Positions 15,583 through 23,924 are shown, counted from the stretch's first letter. The stretch: 26,135 bases of DNA from Bilophila wadsworthia ATCC 49260 (GCF_000701705.1 NZ_JNJP01000054.1:1-26135); one strand, 5' to 3'. Translations and numbers: made by a program. The notes: generated by a model from the letters alone, not told the origin.

Positions 15583-16032
15583 ATGCAGTTAATCAAGAAA
15601 TCCGCACTGTTCGCTCTGGTTCTTTCGTCCGCCCTGATCTGCGGCCAGCAGGTTCAGGCCGCTAAACCCAGCGCCGCTCCCGCTCAGGAAACCACCCTTG
15701 AGGTGAAGGCCAAACTCGACGCTTTCGCCAAGAGCTACGTGGCCCGCGCCAACGACACCCTGAAGAACAACCGCCAGAACATGTCGGTGACCAAGCAGGG
15801 CAAGGGCTATGTGGCCCGTTACACGGAAGTGGACGCCTCCACCATGACCACGGAAATCTACCCCGGCAAGGGCCCCGGCTGCGAATACGTGGGCCACATC
15901 GTATATCTTGAAAAAGTATACGAATGCACCGGCAAGACCATCTCCGAGGCCAAGACCGGCACCTTCACGACCCCGAAAGCCCGCCGTATCCGCGAACTGA
16001 CCCGTTACGACGGCAAAAAGTGGATCTACTAG
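15583..16032 (+). CDS. Small secreted protein of unknown function
   Basis: The protein is 149 aa. It has a clear Sec signal peptide (LIKKSALFALVLSSALICGQQVQA, cleavage near residue 26), an Ala/Pro-rich stretch, then a basic soluble domain of about 110 residues. The domain has two cysteines (near 107 and 122, a possible disulfide), a helix KLDAFAKSYVARANDTLKNN and strand-like segments GYVARYTEVDASTMTTEIYPG, VGHIVYLEKVYECTG and RYDGKKWIY. I do not recognise the family. Codon use is strongly biased and like its neighbour's, suggesting good expression. AGAGGACC lies eight bases before ATG. The likely location is the periplasm. Confidence 0.85.
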   Translation: MQLIKKSALFALVLSSALICGQQVQAAKPSAAPAQETTLEVKAKLDAFAKSYVARANDTLKNNRQNMSVTKQGKGYVARYTEVDASTMTTEIYPGKGPGCEYVGHIVYLEKVYECTGKTISEAKTGTFTTPKARRIRELTRYDGKKWIY

Positions 16033-16043
16033 CCGAATGAACA

Positions 16044-16110
16044 CGGGGCGCTGCCCCGACCCTTGGCAGGGCTCCGCCCTGCACCCGCCGGGGGGAACCA
16101 TTCCCCCCGG
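16044..16110 (+). repeat. Array of three REP-like hairpins
   Basis: Three perfect stem-loops occur in a row: CGGGGC-GCT-GCCCCG (16044-16058), GCAGGGC-TCC-GCCCTGC (16066-16082) and CCGGGGGGAA-CCA-TTCCCCCCGG (16088-16110). Their centres are about 23-25 bases apart, all with 3-base loops, starting 12 bases past the stop at 16032. None has a T-tail. The layout resembles REP/BIME-type palindromes known to stabilise mRNA 3' ends or bind gyrase. Confidence 0.7.
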
Positions 16111-16114
16111 CCCC

Positions 16115-16171
16115 TCAAAAAAGAGTACGGAAAGGCCGGACGGTGTTGCCGTCCGGCCTTTCCGTACTCTT
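16115..16171 (-). terminator. Perfect 23-bp hairpin with T-run on the minus strand
   Basis: The 23-base arms at 16121-16143 and 16149-16171 are exactly complementary (loop TGTTG). On the minus strand the stem is followed by TTTTTT (with the last stem bases), suiting termination of selD transcripts. It may also end plus-strand transcripts from 15583-16032, though no T-run follows there. Confidence 0.85.
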
Positions 16172-16249
16172 CAGCGGCGCAACGGTTTACGCCACATCAG
16201 ATACTCTTCTCAAGCCGCCTGTCCATCCAGCGCCCTTTCAGCCTTTCCA

Positions 16250-16355
16250 TACAACGGAACTCCTGACGCGTAACCTCCCCGCCACTCAAAAGCCTTAGGA
16301 AGAGAGGGGGAGGTGCAGAAGGGCAAGAGGAAGCCCTTTCCTCTCCCCTCCTGCC
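16250..16355 (+). repeat. Composite intergenic repeat, copy 4 (type B tail)
   Basis: The type B tail CAACGGAACTCCTGACGCG (near 16252-16270) and TAACCTCCCC are followed by the core CAAAAGCCTTAGG and a purine-rich, imperfect hairpin whose inner stem is AAGGGC/GCCCTT (16319-16324 with 16333-16338). The hairpin end is 12 bases from the selD stop at 16367. Compare copy 7, which shares the whole tail with few changes. Confidence 0.75.
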
Positions 16356-16366
16356 GTCTTCATAGA

Positions 16367-17416
16367 TTAGCTCAAAAGAAGCTGAGGACCGTCTCTGAGA
16401 GGCAAAACGTGCCCAACAAGCCATCCGGGCTCACCGAGAGCGGCAAGGCGCTCCAGAGCCTCTTCTACGCGCTCCTGAGGCACAGCCAGCACCAGCCCCC
16501 CGGAAGTTTGCGCGTCGAATACGAGGGTGGCCCTCAGGCTGTCCACATCGGGGCTCACGAACGTACGGCAGGAACAATGCCTGCGGTTGGCATAACTGCC
16601 CGCAGGAATCAGGCCGTCAGAGGCGAACGCCTCCACGTTGTCGATAAAAGGCAACGAGGCGGTGTCTATCTCGACGACGACCCGGGAACCCCGCGCCATC
16701 TCCAGCAAGTGCCCGCCGAGCCCAAATCCCGTGATATCCGTTGCGGCCTTGAGGTTCATGGCCCGCAGCACTTCGGCGGCGTTCGCGTTCAAATGGGTGG
16801 CCCAACGGTAGAGATCTGCTTCGGCCTTGCCGCTGCCGTCCCACTGTGCCTTGATTGCGGTCGCCAGCACGCCCGTGCCGAGCGGCTTGGTCAGCACAAG
16901 CGCGTCTCCGGAACGCAGCCCGGCGTTACTGGCCACGGAGTCAGGATCCACATAGCCGGTCACGGACAAACCGTATTTGATTTCCGCGTCTTCCAGCGTA
17001 TGCCCGCCGGCAAGCACGGCTCCGGCCTCGACGATTTTTTCAAGGCCGCCCGCCAGAATCTCGGCAAAGACCTCCAACGGCACATCCTGTGCCGGGAACG
17101 CCGCGATATTCATCGCCGACCACGGAACCCCACCGACGGCGTACACGTCCGAAAGCGCGTTCGCCGCCGCAACCTGACCGAACAGCCGGGGATTGTTGCC
17201 GAGAGGACTCAGCACATCCACCGTCTGCACCAGCGCCATTCCCGCAGGCGGCGTGCGGAGGATCACGGCATCCTCGTTGTGCTCAAAACCGTGCAACACG
17301 CGCCCCTCCGGGTCCGGCACACTCGGCAGGGACGCCAATACCTGCTCCAGCAACTCTGGAGCCGTCTTCGCCGCTCAGCCGGCGGCCTTGGCTTTGTCCA
17401 TCAGTCTGAACGACAT
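16367..17416 (-). CDS. selD: Selenophosphate synthase with selenocysteine at the active site (UGA at 17377-17375)
   Basis: The protein is 349 aa when UGA is read as Sec. SelD makes selenophosphate from selenide and ATP, the selenium donor for tRNA-Sec and hence all selenoproteins. The ATG at 17416 follows AAGGAG and gives MSFRLMDKAKAAG-U-AAK, matching the SelD N-terminal motif in which Cys or Sec precedes xAAK. An ORF finder that treats UGA as stop would begin at 17353 and lose the catalytic residue. Downstream features are normal: a conserved Asp in NEDAVIL, TVDVLSPLGNNPRLFGQVAAANALSDVYAVGG, AGGHTLEDAEIKYG and TDITGFGLGGH. The gene follows comM on the same strand with a 122-base gap. The machinery for Sec insertion (SelA, SelB, selC) must lie elsewhere. 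Confidence 0.95.
17345..17377 (-). promoter_or_regulatory. SECIS element and recoded UGA codon of selD
   Basis: On the minus strand the UGA (17377-17375) is followed after 13 bases by CTCCAG-AGTTG-CTGGAG, a perfect 6-bp stem with a 5-base loop containing GUU (17361-17345). Distance, stem size and a G/U-bearing apical loop fit bacterial SECIS hairpins recognised by SelB. Confidence 0.85.
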
Positions 17417-17538
17417 GACATGCTCCTTGAATGAAGGTTGATGACGGAAGAGCCCCCCCCAAAACCTAAGGGGAATACGGCACGTGTCTCCTTTTTCCTC
17501 AGACAGCCCACCTCCACCATTCGAGGGAAGGGCTGAAG

Positions 17539-19065
17539 CTAGAACGCTTCCCTGTCCAGCACGCGGCAGCCGATAGCCTCGGCCAGATGGGGAACGCCGA
17601 TGGATTCCGATCCGGCGAGATCCGCAATCGTCCGGCTTATCCGCAAGATCCGCGTATAGGCGCGGGCGGAAAGCGCCAGCCTCTGCACGGCTTCCCGCAG
17701 AAAAGCCCTTTCCGGCGCTCCCATGCAGCAGTGCTTCTCAAGGAGGCTGCCGGACAGATCGGCATTCGTCCGGCAATAGGGAACCTCCGCATAACGCGCT
17801 TGCTGTACGGCCCGCGCAGCAAGCACTCGTTCGCGCATCCGGGCCGACGTCACAGGCGAGGCCCCGGCCTGCAGCTCCTCGTAAGGGACGGCGGGCACAT
17901 TGATATGCAGGTCGATGCGGTCCAGAAGCGGCCCGGACAGCCGCGCCCGATAGCGGCGGATCAGCCCCGGCGAACAGACGCACGTATGCCGGGGATCGGT
18001 GGCATAGCCGCAAGGGCACGGATTCATGGCCGCCACCAGCATACAGTCCGCCGGAAAGGTTACCGAATGCGCCGATCGGGATACCGTCACCGTACCGCCC
18101 TCAAGCGGCTGGCGCAGGACGTCGAGCGTATTCTTGCCGTATTCCGGCAGCTCGTCGAGAAACAGCACGCCCCGGTGGGCCAGAGAAACTTCGCCGGGCC
18201 GGGGATACGCCCCGCCGCCGACCAGCGCCACATCGGACACCGTATGATGCGGCTCGCGGAAAGGCCGCTCCGAAACCAGCCCCTTGCCGCCGAGCATCCC
18301 CGCCACGCTGTAAATTTTGGTCACTTCCAGCGCCTCGTCCGGCTCGAGGGGCGGGAGTATGGACGGAATGCGCTTGGCGAGCATAGTCTTGCCGCTTCCG
18401 GGCGGGCCGATGAGCAACAGGTTGTGCGCGCCAGCCGCCGCGATCTCGATAGCGCGCTTGGCGTGCTCCTGCCCCTTGACGTCGGCGAAGTCCAAAATGC
18501 CCCGCGCGGGGTCGTCATCGGATACGGGCGGCTCGGCGGGCATCAGCTCGCATTCACCCATGAGGAACCGTACGGCTTCGTCCAGCGTCGCCGGACCATA
18601 GGCGGGAAGCCCCTTGACCAAGGCCGCTTCAGAGGCATTTTCCGGGGCGGTGACGATGCCCTTCGCGCCTTCGTTCCGGGCCAGCATCCCAAGCGGCAGA
18701 ACGCCGGGCACTGGCTTGATCGCGCCGCTCAGGGAAAGCTCCCCGGCGAGGAACCAGCCCTCCAGCCGCTCCGCGGGCAGGACGCCCGCCGCCCCCAGCA
18801 AAGCCACGGCCAGCGGCAAGTCATAGGCGCTTCCGGCCTTCCGGCGGTCCGCCGGAGCCAGATTGACGGTGATGCGCGCCGCGGACAGCGTGAACCCGCA
18901 TGAACGCATGGCCGCGAACACCCGTTCCTTAGCTTCGCGTACAGCGCCTTCCGCAAGCCCGACCATCACAAAGGCGGGCATCCCCTTCCGCAGGAAATCC
19001 GCTTCCAAATCCACCCGGAAGGCGTCCACGCCCTGCAACGCCCCACATGCCAACCTGACGATCAT
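17539..19065 (-). CDS. comM: ComM/YifB family Mg-chelatase-like AAA+ ATPase
   Basis: The protein is 508 aa from ATG 19065 (AAAGGA seven bases upstream; MIVRLACGALQG is the usual start, so an in-frame ATG six codons earlier is discounted). The N-terminal 180 residues have the Lon-protease-like ChlI fold (VEADFLRKGMPAFVMVGLAEGAVREAKERV-type sequence). The AAA+ core has GPPGSGKTM (Walker A, near 217-225), LFLDELPEY (Walker B) and the cysteine-bearing insert NPCPCGY...CVCSPG. The C-terminal Mg-chelatase helical domain ends with AIGCRVLDRE. ComM is a hexameric helicase that promotes branch migration during natural transformation; presence alone does not prove competence. Confidence 0.93.
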   Translation of the reverse strand: MIVRLACGALQGVDAFRVDLEADFLRKGMPAFVMVGLAEGAVREAKERVFAAMRSCGFTLSAARITVNLAPADRRKAGSAYDLPLAVALLGAAGVLPAERLEGWFLAGELSLSGAIKPVPGVLPLGMLARNEGAKGIVTAPENASEAALVKGLPAYGPATLDEAVRFLMGECELMPAEPPVSDDDPARGILDFADVKGQEHAKRAIEIAAAGAHNLLLIGPPGSGKTMLAKRIPSILPPLEPDEALEVTKIYSVAGMLGGKGLVSERPFREPHHTVSDVALVGGGAYPRPGEVSLAHRGVLFLDELPEYGKNTLDVLRQPLEGGTVTVSRSAHSVTFPADCMLVAAMNPCPCGYATDPRHTCVCSPGLIRRYRARLSGPLLDRIDLHINVPAVPYEELQAGASPVTSARMRERVLAARAVQQARYAEVPYCRTNADLSGSLLEKHCCMGAPERAFLREAVQRLALSARAYTRILRISRTIADLAGSESIGVPHLAEAIGCRVLDREAF

Positions 19066-19298
19066 ACTCTGTCCTTTACGCAATGCCTCCGGCGGCCCTG
19101 CACCCGCAGCTTTCCCCGGAACCTGTCTTGCTCAACGCCAGGGCAAACGGCGACGCCTTCCCCGTACATAACATCCGCCCCAAAACTATCATACAACAGC
19201 CAAGCAAGACAAATAGCCGCCTGCACGCCAGCTGGCCCTCCCTTTTCCTCTCCACCGCAGGCCTCTTTTGCTCCCGATCCCATCCCCAACGTCCCCAT

Positions 19299-19329
19299 AA
19301 AAAAACGCCCGAACGACATCGTCCGGACG
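19299..19329 (-). terminator. Rho-independent terminator of sulP
   Basis: On the minus strand CGTCCGGACGA-TG-TCGTTCGGGCG gives an 11-bp stem with two G-U pairs, followed by seven T. It lies about 140 bases past the sulP stop, at the far end of repeat copy 5. The rest of the comM-sulP gap (19066-19298) shows nothing recognisable. Confidence 0.85.
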
Positions 19330-19455
19330 CGGCCCGCCGGGAAAACCGGCAACAGGGATTCAATAAACACGGAAGCCTTTAGGGAGAGAGCCTGACAGAT
19401 TTAGGGAGAGGCAGGAAAACCTTTCTCCAGAAAAGCCCTCCTGCCTCTCCCCAAT
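19330..19455 (+). repeat. Composite intergenic repeat, copy 5 (type A tail)
   Basis: CCGGGAAAACCGGCAACAGG (19338-19357) leads into GATTCAATAAACACGGAAGCCTTTAGGG, the type A tail and core also seen in copies 3 and 6. The hairpin follows: GGGAGAGGCAGG (19404-19415) with CCTGCCTCTCCC (19440-19451), its centre CCTTTCTCCAGAAAAG. The hairpin is 18 bases from the sulP stop at 19469. Confidence 0.85.
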
Positions 19456-19468
19456 TCCATACAGCAAT

Positions 19469-21169
19469 CTACTTCCGCTTCTCTTCCTCAAGGATCTCTT
19501 CGGCGCGCAAAAGCGCCTCGTCGAGCGACGGGTAGATGTTCTCTTCGCCAACGGCGCGGAGAATGCCGACCCGCTGGAGCGTCCTGCGGGCGGGTTCCTG
19601 CACGGCGGCAAAGAGGACGCGGCAGCCTTCCTGACGGCGCTCAAGGAACGCCTCCAGCGCGTGGATACCGGTCATATCGATGGCGGGCGTATTGTGCAGG
19701 TACATGATGAACACCTTGGGAGGCGTCTCCATCGCGTCCAGCGTGGACTGGAACCGGTCGGCCACCCCGAAGAACAACGGCCCGTTGATGGCGAAAATCT
19801 CCACGCCGTCAGGCACGGTTTCCTCATCGGGCAGGGGAATGTCGTGCGCGGCGGCCTCTTCCTCTTCGCCGGAAACGCAAGTGTGGATGCCCGTCAGTTC
19901 GCTCATGCGGCGCATGAACAGCAGGGAAGCCAGCATGACCCCGGTATATACGGCTACGGTCAGATCGAAGATCACCGTCAGCGCGAAGGTCAGGATCATC
20001 ACCGACCAGTCGGACTTCGGCCCTTGGAAAATATGCCGCACCGTCCGCAGATCGCTCATGTCATAGGCGACCATGACCAGCACGGCGGCGAGGGCCGCCA
20101 GCGGGATGTATTCGGTCAACGGCAGAAGCCACATGACCACCACGACGAGGAACAGGGAGTGCACGATGGCGGAGACGGACGAATGCGCACCGGCGCGCAC
20201 GTTGGTCGCCGTGCGGGCAATGGCGCCCGTGGCGGCGAAACCGCCGAAGAACACCGAGGCCACGTTGCCGATACCCTGCGAAATCAGCTCCATATTCGAA
20301 TTGTGCCTGTCGCCCGTCATGCTGTCCGCCACCACACAGGCCAGCAGCGATTCGATGCCCGCCAGCAGGGCGATGGTCAGCGCGTCGGGGAACAGCTCGC
20401 GGATACGCTCGAAGGTGATCCCGTACGGCAAAGTGAAATCGGGGAAGCCAGTGGGCAGCGTGCCGAACCGGGAACCGATGGTATCGGTAGGCAGGGAGAA
20501 CAGCCACACCAGCAGCGTGGACAGGAACACGGCCACCACGGGCGCGGGAACTTTGGGGATCTTATGCCTGACGATCAGGATGACCAGCAACGTAAAAACC
20601 GCCACCCCGAACGTCGCGGGGCTGAAATCCATGGCGTTTTGGGCATAGGCCCCCCACTTGTCAAAAAACTCCGGCGGGGTATCGACAAGCGGCAGCCCGA
20701 AGAAATCCTTCATCTGCGAGGAGAAGATCAGCAGCGCAATCCCGGTGGTGAAGCCCGTGGTCACCGGGTAGGGGATATATTTGACCAGCGCCCCCAGCCG
20801 CAGGAATCCGAAGATGACGAGCAGGATGCCCGCCATCAGCGTCGTCAGGACAAGCCCCTCGTAGCCGTGCCGGGACACGATGCTGTAAATGATGACGACG
20901 AACGCGCCCGTCGGCCCGCTGACGGGGAACCGGCTCCCGCTGAAAAACGCCATGAAAAAACCGGCGATGATGGACGTATACAGCCCCCGTTCCGGCGTCA
21001 GGCCGGAAGCGATGGCGAACGCAAGCGCGAGCGGAAGCGCCACCACGCCCACGGTGATCCCCGCCGAAACGTCCTTGGACAGCATCCCAAGGCTGTACCC
21101 GCTGCGGATTGTCTTAAAAAGGCTCGGAACAAGCGGCGATTTGTGCTGCGCCGGCTGTATGCTGGACAT
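19469..21169 (-). CDS. SulP family anion transporter with STAS domain
   Basis: The protein is 566 aa from ATG 21169, chosen because GGAGGAGAGGG lies just upstream and the SulP N-terminus starts here. About 10-14 membrane helices occupy residues 30-430, with the family's early motif ALPLALAFAIASGLTPERGLYTSIIAG and SGPTGAF. A cytoplasmic STAS domain follows (about 440-555), with the loop AIDMTGIHALEAF. SulP proteins carry sulfate, bicarbonate or dicarboxylates by symport or exchange; sulfate would suit this organism, but the substrate cannot be read from sequence. It lies 53 bases downstream of an amino-acid ABC permease and may share its transcript. Confidence 0.9.
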   Translation of the reverse strand: MSSIQPAQHKSPLVPSLFKTIRSGYSLGMLSKDVSAGITVGVVALPLALAFAIASGLTPERGLYTSIIAGFFMAFFSGSRFPVSGPTGAFVVIIYSIVSRHGYEGLVLTTLMAGILLVIFGFLRLGALVKYIPYPVTTGFTTGIALLIFSSQMKDFFGLPLVDTPPEFFDKWGAYAQNAMDFSPATFGVAVFTLLVILIVRHKIPKVPAPVVAVFLSTLLVWLFSLPTDTIGSRFGTLPTGFPDFTLPYGITFERIRELFPDALTIALLAGIESLLACVVADSMTGDRHNSNMELISQGIGNVASVFFGGFAATGAIARTATNVRAGAHSSVSAIVHSLFLVVVVMWLLPLTEYIPLAALAAVLVMVAYDMSDLRTVRHIFQGPKSDWSVMILTFALTVIFDLTVAVYTGVMLASLLFMRRMSELTGIHTCVSGEEEEAAAHDIPLPDEETVPDGVEIFAINGPLFFGVADRFQSTLDAMETPPKVFIMYLHNTPAIDMTGIHALEAFLERRQEGCRVLFAAVQEPARRTLQRVGILRAVGEENIYPSLDEALLRAEEILEEEKRK

Positions 21170-21222
21170 GAAACCCTCTCCTCCCAACAAAACGAGACAT
21201 GAAAAAAGGAAATGAAGCGGCC

Positions 21223-21924
21223 TTACATTTGCGGATCGGACGGAGACGCCGGGACGGCACGCCTGCCGATCATAAGCTTGCGCTCGTAATAACGGAGCAC
21301 AGCCGAAATGCTCAATGTCATGGCCAGATAGAAGATGGCGACGGTCAGCCACACTTCAAAGGCCCGGAAGTTCACGGCGATGATTTCCTGCCCCTGCCGG
21401 GTCAGTTCGCCCACGCCGATGACGACGAGCAGGGAAGTATCCTTCAACGAAATGATGCACTGGTTGGTCAGCGGGGGAATCATGCGCCGAAAGGCCTGAG
21501 GCCAAATGATGTAGAGCATGGTCTGGGCCTGCGTGAGCCCGGTGGAGCGTCCGGCCTCGGTCTGCCCCTTGTCGATGGACTGGATGGCGCCGCGCACGAT
21601 TTCCGCGATATACGCGCCGGAGTTCACGCCGATGGCGATGACGCCCGCCACGTCGGGGGGAATGCGCATGCCAAGGGCCAGCGGCAAGCCGAAATAGAGG
21701 AACATAACCTGAACGATAAGCGGCGTCCCGCGGATCGCTTCGATGTAGAGGATGGCGATGCCGCGGAGGAAGCGGCTCCGGGAGGTATTGGCAAGCCCGG
21801 TGACCACGCCGAGCAGGAGACCGACGAGCAGGCCGCCCAGCGTGATGATGAGCGTCAGCTTCATCCCGCCGAGGAGCTGGGGCGCGGTTTCCAGAATGAT
21901 CGAAGGTTCGAAATCAAAAGCCAT
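21223..21924 (-). CDS. Polar amino-acid ABC transporter permease (GlnP-like)
   Basis: The protein is 233 aa, the usual length for HisM/GlnP permeases. It has five membrane helices, the N-terminal GMKLTLIITLGGLLVGLLLG segment, IEAIRGTPLIVQVMFLYFGLP, and the EAA coupling loop EAGRSTGLTQAQTMLYIIWPQAFRRMIPP, which contacts the ATPase. It works in the inner membrane with the binding protein encoded upstream (83 bases away). No ATP-binding subunit gene is present: sulP follows instead. The ribosome site is weak (GGGTGCCTC before ATG), perhaps lowering permease output relative to the binding protein. Confidence 0.92.
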   Translation of the reverse strand: MAFDFEPSIILETAPQLLGGMKLTLIITLGGLLVGLLLGVVTGLANTSRSRFLRGIAILYIEAIRGTPLIVQVMFLYFGLPLALGMRIPPDVAGVIAIGVNSGAYIAEIVRGAIQSIDKGQTEAGRSTGLTQAQTMLYIIWPQAFRRMIPPLTNQCIISLKDTSLLVVIGVGELTRQGQEIIAVNFRAFEVWLTVAIFYLAMTLSISAVLRYYERKLMIGRRAVPASPSDPQM

Positions 21925-21948
21925 GAGGCACCCGATGGATTAAAGGAG

Positions 21949-21980
21949 AAAAAGGGACGGGGAGGCAGAAACCTCCCCGT
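21949..21980 (-). terminator. Attenuator-like hairpin between binding protein and permease
   Basis: On the minus strand ACGGGGAGG-TTTCTG-CCTCCCCGT is a perfect 9-bp stem followed by CCC and TTTTT. Placed between a binding-protein gene and its permease, it probably gives partial termination so that more binding protein is made. Confidence 0.75.
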
Positions 21981-22007
21981 TGCTCTATTCCAGCGAATAG
22001 AGGCACC

Positions 22008-22766
22008 CTACATATCAGATTCCTTGGGTGCGAAACCGAACCACTTTTCGTACAGCTTGGCGTAGGAGCCGTCCTTGCGCATCTGGTCAAGGACGCCGTT
22101 GACCTTCTTCACCAGCTCCTCGTTGCCCTGGGCAAAGCCGATGCCGTACTTCTGGCCTTCGTACAGGGGGCCGACGACCTTGGCCTTGCCCTTGCCGGCG
22201 CTGTTGGCGAACGCGGTCACCACGGGCATGTCGAACACCACGGCGTCGACGCCCTTGCTGAGCAGTTCAAAGAACATGCCGTCGTTGTTGGGGAACTGCT
22301 TCAATTCCTTCGCTTTGCCGAAATCCTTCATAAACGGCACGGAAGAGGTGCCGGTCTTCACGGCAACGACCTTGCCCGCGAGGTCTTCAACCTTGCTGAT
22401 GCCCTTTTCGTCGTCACGGACGAGGATCTTGAGGCCGGACGTATAGTAGCCGTTGGAGAACTGCACGACCTTGGCGCGTTCAGGCGTGATGGTCATGCCG
22501 GCGATGCCCACATCCACGTTGCCGGTCTGGAGGCCGGGGATGATGCCGTTGAAGTCCATGGGCTGAAATTTGTAGGAAAGGCCCAGCTTCTTGGCAATGG
22601 TTTCCCAGAGTTCGATATCAAAACCGGTAAACTTGCCGTCCGGCCCCTTGAATTCGAAGGGCATGAAGTTGGTGTCGTGAGCGACGACAAGTTCCTTGGC
22701 AGAGGCGGGGGCGACCAGCACGGTCATGAGAACAAAACCCATGATCAGGGCAGCGATACGTTTCAT
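22008..22766 (-). CDS. Amino-acid ABC transporter substrate-binding protein (GlnH-like)
   Basis: The protein is 252 aa from ATG 22766 (AGAGG seven bases upstream). Residues 1-23 are a signal peptide (KRIAALIMGFVLMTVLVAPASA). The mature protein is a family-3 periplasmic binding protein: VAHDTNFMPFEFKGPDGKFTGFDIEL, NGIIPGLQTGNVDVGIAGMTITPERAKVVQFSNGYY, and the domain-2 segments VKTGTSS and DAVVFDMPVV. The pattern is closest to glutamine/polar amino-acid binders; the ligand is not certain. It is first gene of the minus-strand unit with the permease. The longer open frame to 22970 starts in non-coding sequence. Confidence 0.93.
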   Translation of the reverse strand: MKRIAALIMGFVLMTVLVAPASAKELVVAHDTNFMPFEFKGPDGKFTGFDIELWETIAKKLGLSYKFQPMDFNGIIPGLQTGNVDVGIAGMTITPERAKVVQFSNGYYTSGLKILVRDDEKGISKVEDLAGKVVAVKTGTSSVPFMKDFGKAKELKQFPNNDGMFFELLSKGVDAVVFDMPVVTAFANSAGKGKAKVVGPLYEGQKYGIGFAQGNEELVKKVNGVLDQMRKDGSYAKLYEKWFGFAPKESDM

Positions 22767-23126
22767 TATCAACCTCTTTGGGTTAGGGGAGAAAGGAAGG
22801 GCCGCATCCGGAACCTTCGGAAAAACGGCGTGGCCTTTTCCACTGCGGAGGGACGGACCCGTCCCGGCGACAGAAACCGAGAGGCATCCACGCGACTCCT
22901 CCTGCGCGGACCCCCTGTTCCGAGGAAGAGCCTTTCCCATGCCGCCGGAATCCCCCGACTCCTGCGGCACACACCCTTCCCCAGCATACCAACCCTAGAA
23001 TCACGCATCCATCAACAAAAATCAAGTGCAGATGCCGTATTTCCGTAAAGCCGCGCTCCACGCCAGCTCACGGATACCGCGTTCCGCCCTTTGCGCTCAT
23101 CTCCCCGCGACCGCTTTTCTTTTCTG
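22767..23126. other. Divergent intergenic region between two binding-protein genes
   Basis: This 360-base stretch separates glnH-like (minus) from the second binding-protein gene (plus). It contains a short hairpin GGGACG-GACC-CGTCCC (22850-22865) in the presumed glnH-like leader. A weak minus-strand promoter candidate (TTGATG then TGGTAT, near 22990-23020) is the best I see. Long open frames here have no coding character. Confidence 0.4.
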
Positions 23127-23155
23127 TTGACGCGCCCCGTGCTCACGTCTAATAC
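23127..23155 (+). promoter_or_regulatory. Strong sigma-70 promoter
   Basis: TTGACG (23127-23132), exactly 17 bases, TAATAC (23150-23155): five of six and four of six matches to consensus. The predicted leader is short (about 20 bases) and holds AGGAGGAG before ATG 23184, so high constitutive expression is expected. Confidence 0.8.
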
Positions 23156-23183
23156 TCCTTCCTTATTTTTAGGAGGAGAAACC

Positions 23184-23924
23184 ATGTTTCGTACCGTGTT
23201 GACCAGCCTTCTCGCCGTATTGGTGCTTTGCGGCTCCGCGTTCGCCGCAGAGAAAACGCTCATCGCCGCCGCCAACCCCACGTGGCCGCCCATGGAGTTC
23301 TTGGACGAAAACAAGAACATCATCGGCTATGACCGCGACATCATTGCCGCAATCGCCGAAGAGATCGGCATGAAGAGCGAGTTCCGCAACATCGCGTGGG
23401 ACGGCATCTTCGCGTCGCTCGAATCCGGACAGGCCAACGTCATCGCTTCCTGCGTGACCATCACGGACAAGCGCAAGAAGGCCTATGTGTTCTCCGATCC
23501 CTACTACGAAGTCCATCAGGCCGTCGTCGTCGCCAAGGACTCCGCCATCAAGAAGCCCGAAGACCTCAAGGGCAAGAAGGTCGGCGTGCAGATCGGCACC
23601 ACCGCCATCGAAGCGCTGCGCAAGATGAACGTGGACATCGACCTCCGCACCTATGACGAAGTCGGCCTCGTGTTCGAAGATATGCGCAACGGCCGCCTCG
23701 ACGTCGTGGTCTGCGACGATCCCGTCGCCCGCTACTACGCCAGCCGCAAGGAAGGCTACAAGGACCTCATGAAGGTCGCCTTCCTCACCGAAGACGTCGA
23801 GTACATCGGCTTCGTGTTCAGCAAGGACAACGCCGAACTCGCCGCTCAGGTCAACAAGGGCCTCAAGGCCATCCGCGAAAACGGCAAGGAAAAGGCCATC
23901 CGCAACAAGTGGCTTGGCGAATAG
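23184..23924 (+). CDS. Amino-acid ABC transporter substrate-binding protein
   Basis: The protein is 246 aa from ATG 23184, set by the perfect AGGAGGAG site. The signal peptide is MFRTVLTSLLAVLVLCGSAFA. It has the family-3 binding-protein fold: AAANPTWPPMEFLDENKNIIGYDRDI, NIAWDGIFASLESGQANVIASCVTITDKRKKAYVFSDPYY, GKKVGVQIGTTAIEAL, and RLDVVVCDDPVARYYA. The pattern suggests a basic or polar amino-acid ligand. It is transcribed alone; no permease or ATPase is adjacent on this strand, so it may share a transporter with the divergent glnH-like/permease unit or one elsewhere. Codons are strongly biased to C-ending forms, agreeing with the strong promoter. Confidence 0.93.
   Translation: MFRTVLTSLLAVLVLCGSAFAAEKTLIAAANPTWPPMEFLDENKNIIGYDRDIIAAIAEEIGMKSEFRNIAWDGIFASLESGQANVIASCVTITDKRKKAYVFSDPYYEVHQAVVVAKDSAIKKPEDLKGKKVGVQIGTTAIEALRKMNVDIDLRTYDEVGLVFEDMRNGRLDVVVCDDPVARYYASRKEGYKDLMKVAFLTEDVEYIGFVFSKDNAELAAQVNKGLKAIRENGKEKAIRNKWLGE

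Noticed and set aside
17587..18903. Plus-strand open frame opposite comM, and a similar one at 19661-21202 opposite sulP
   Set aside because: Both are low-complexity Arg/His/Gln-rich translations of the complement of recognised genes.
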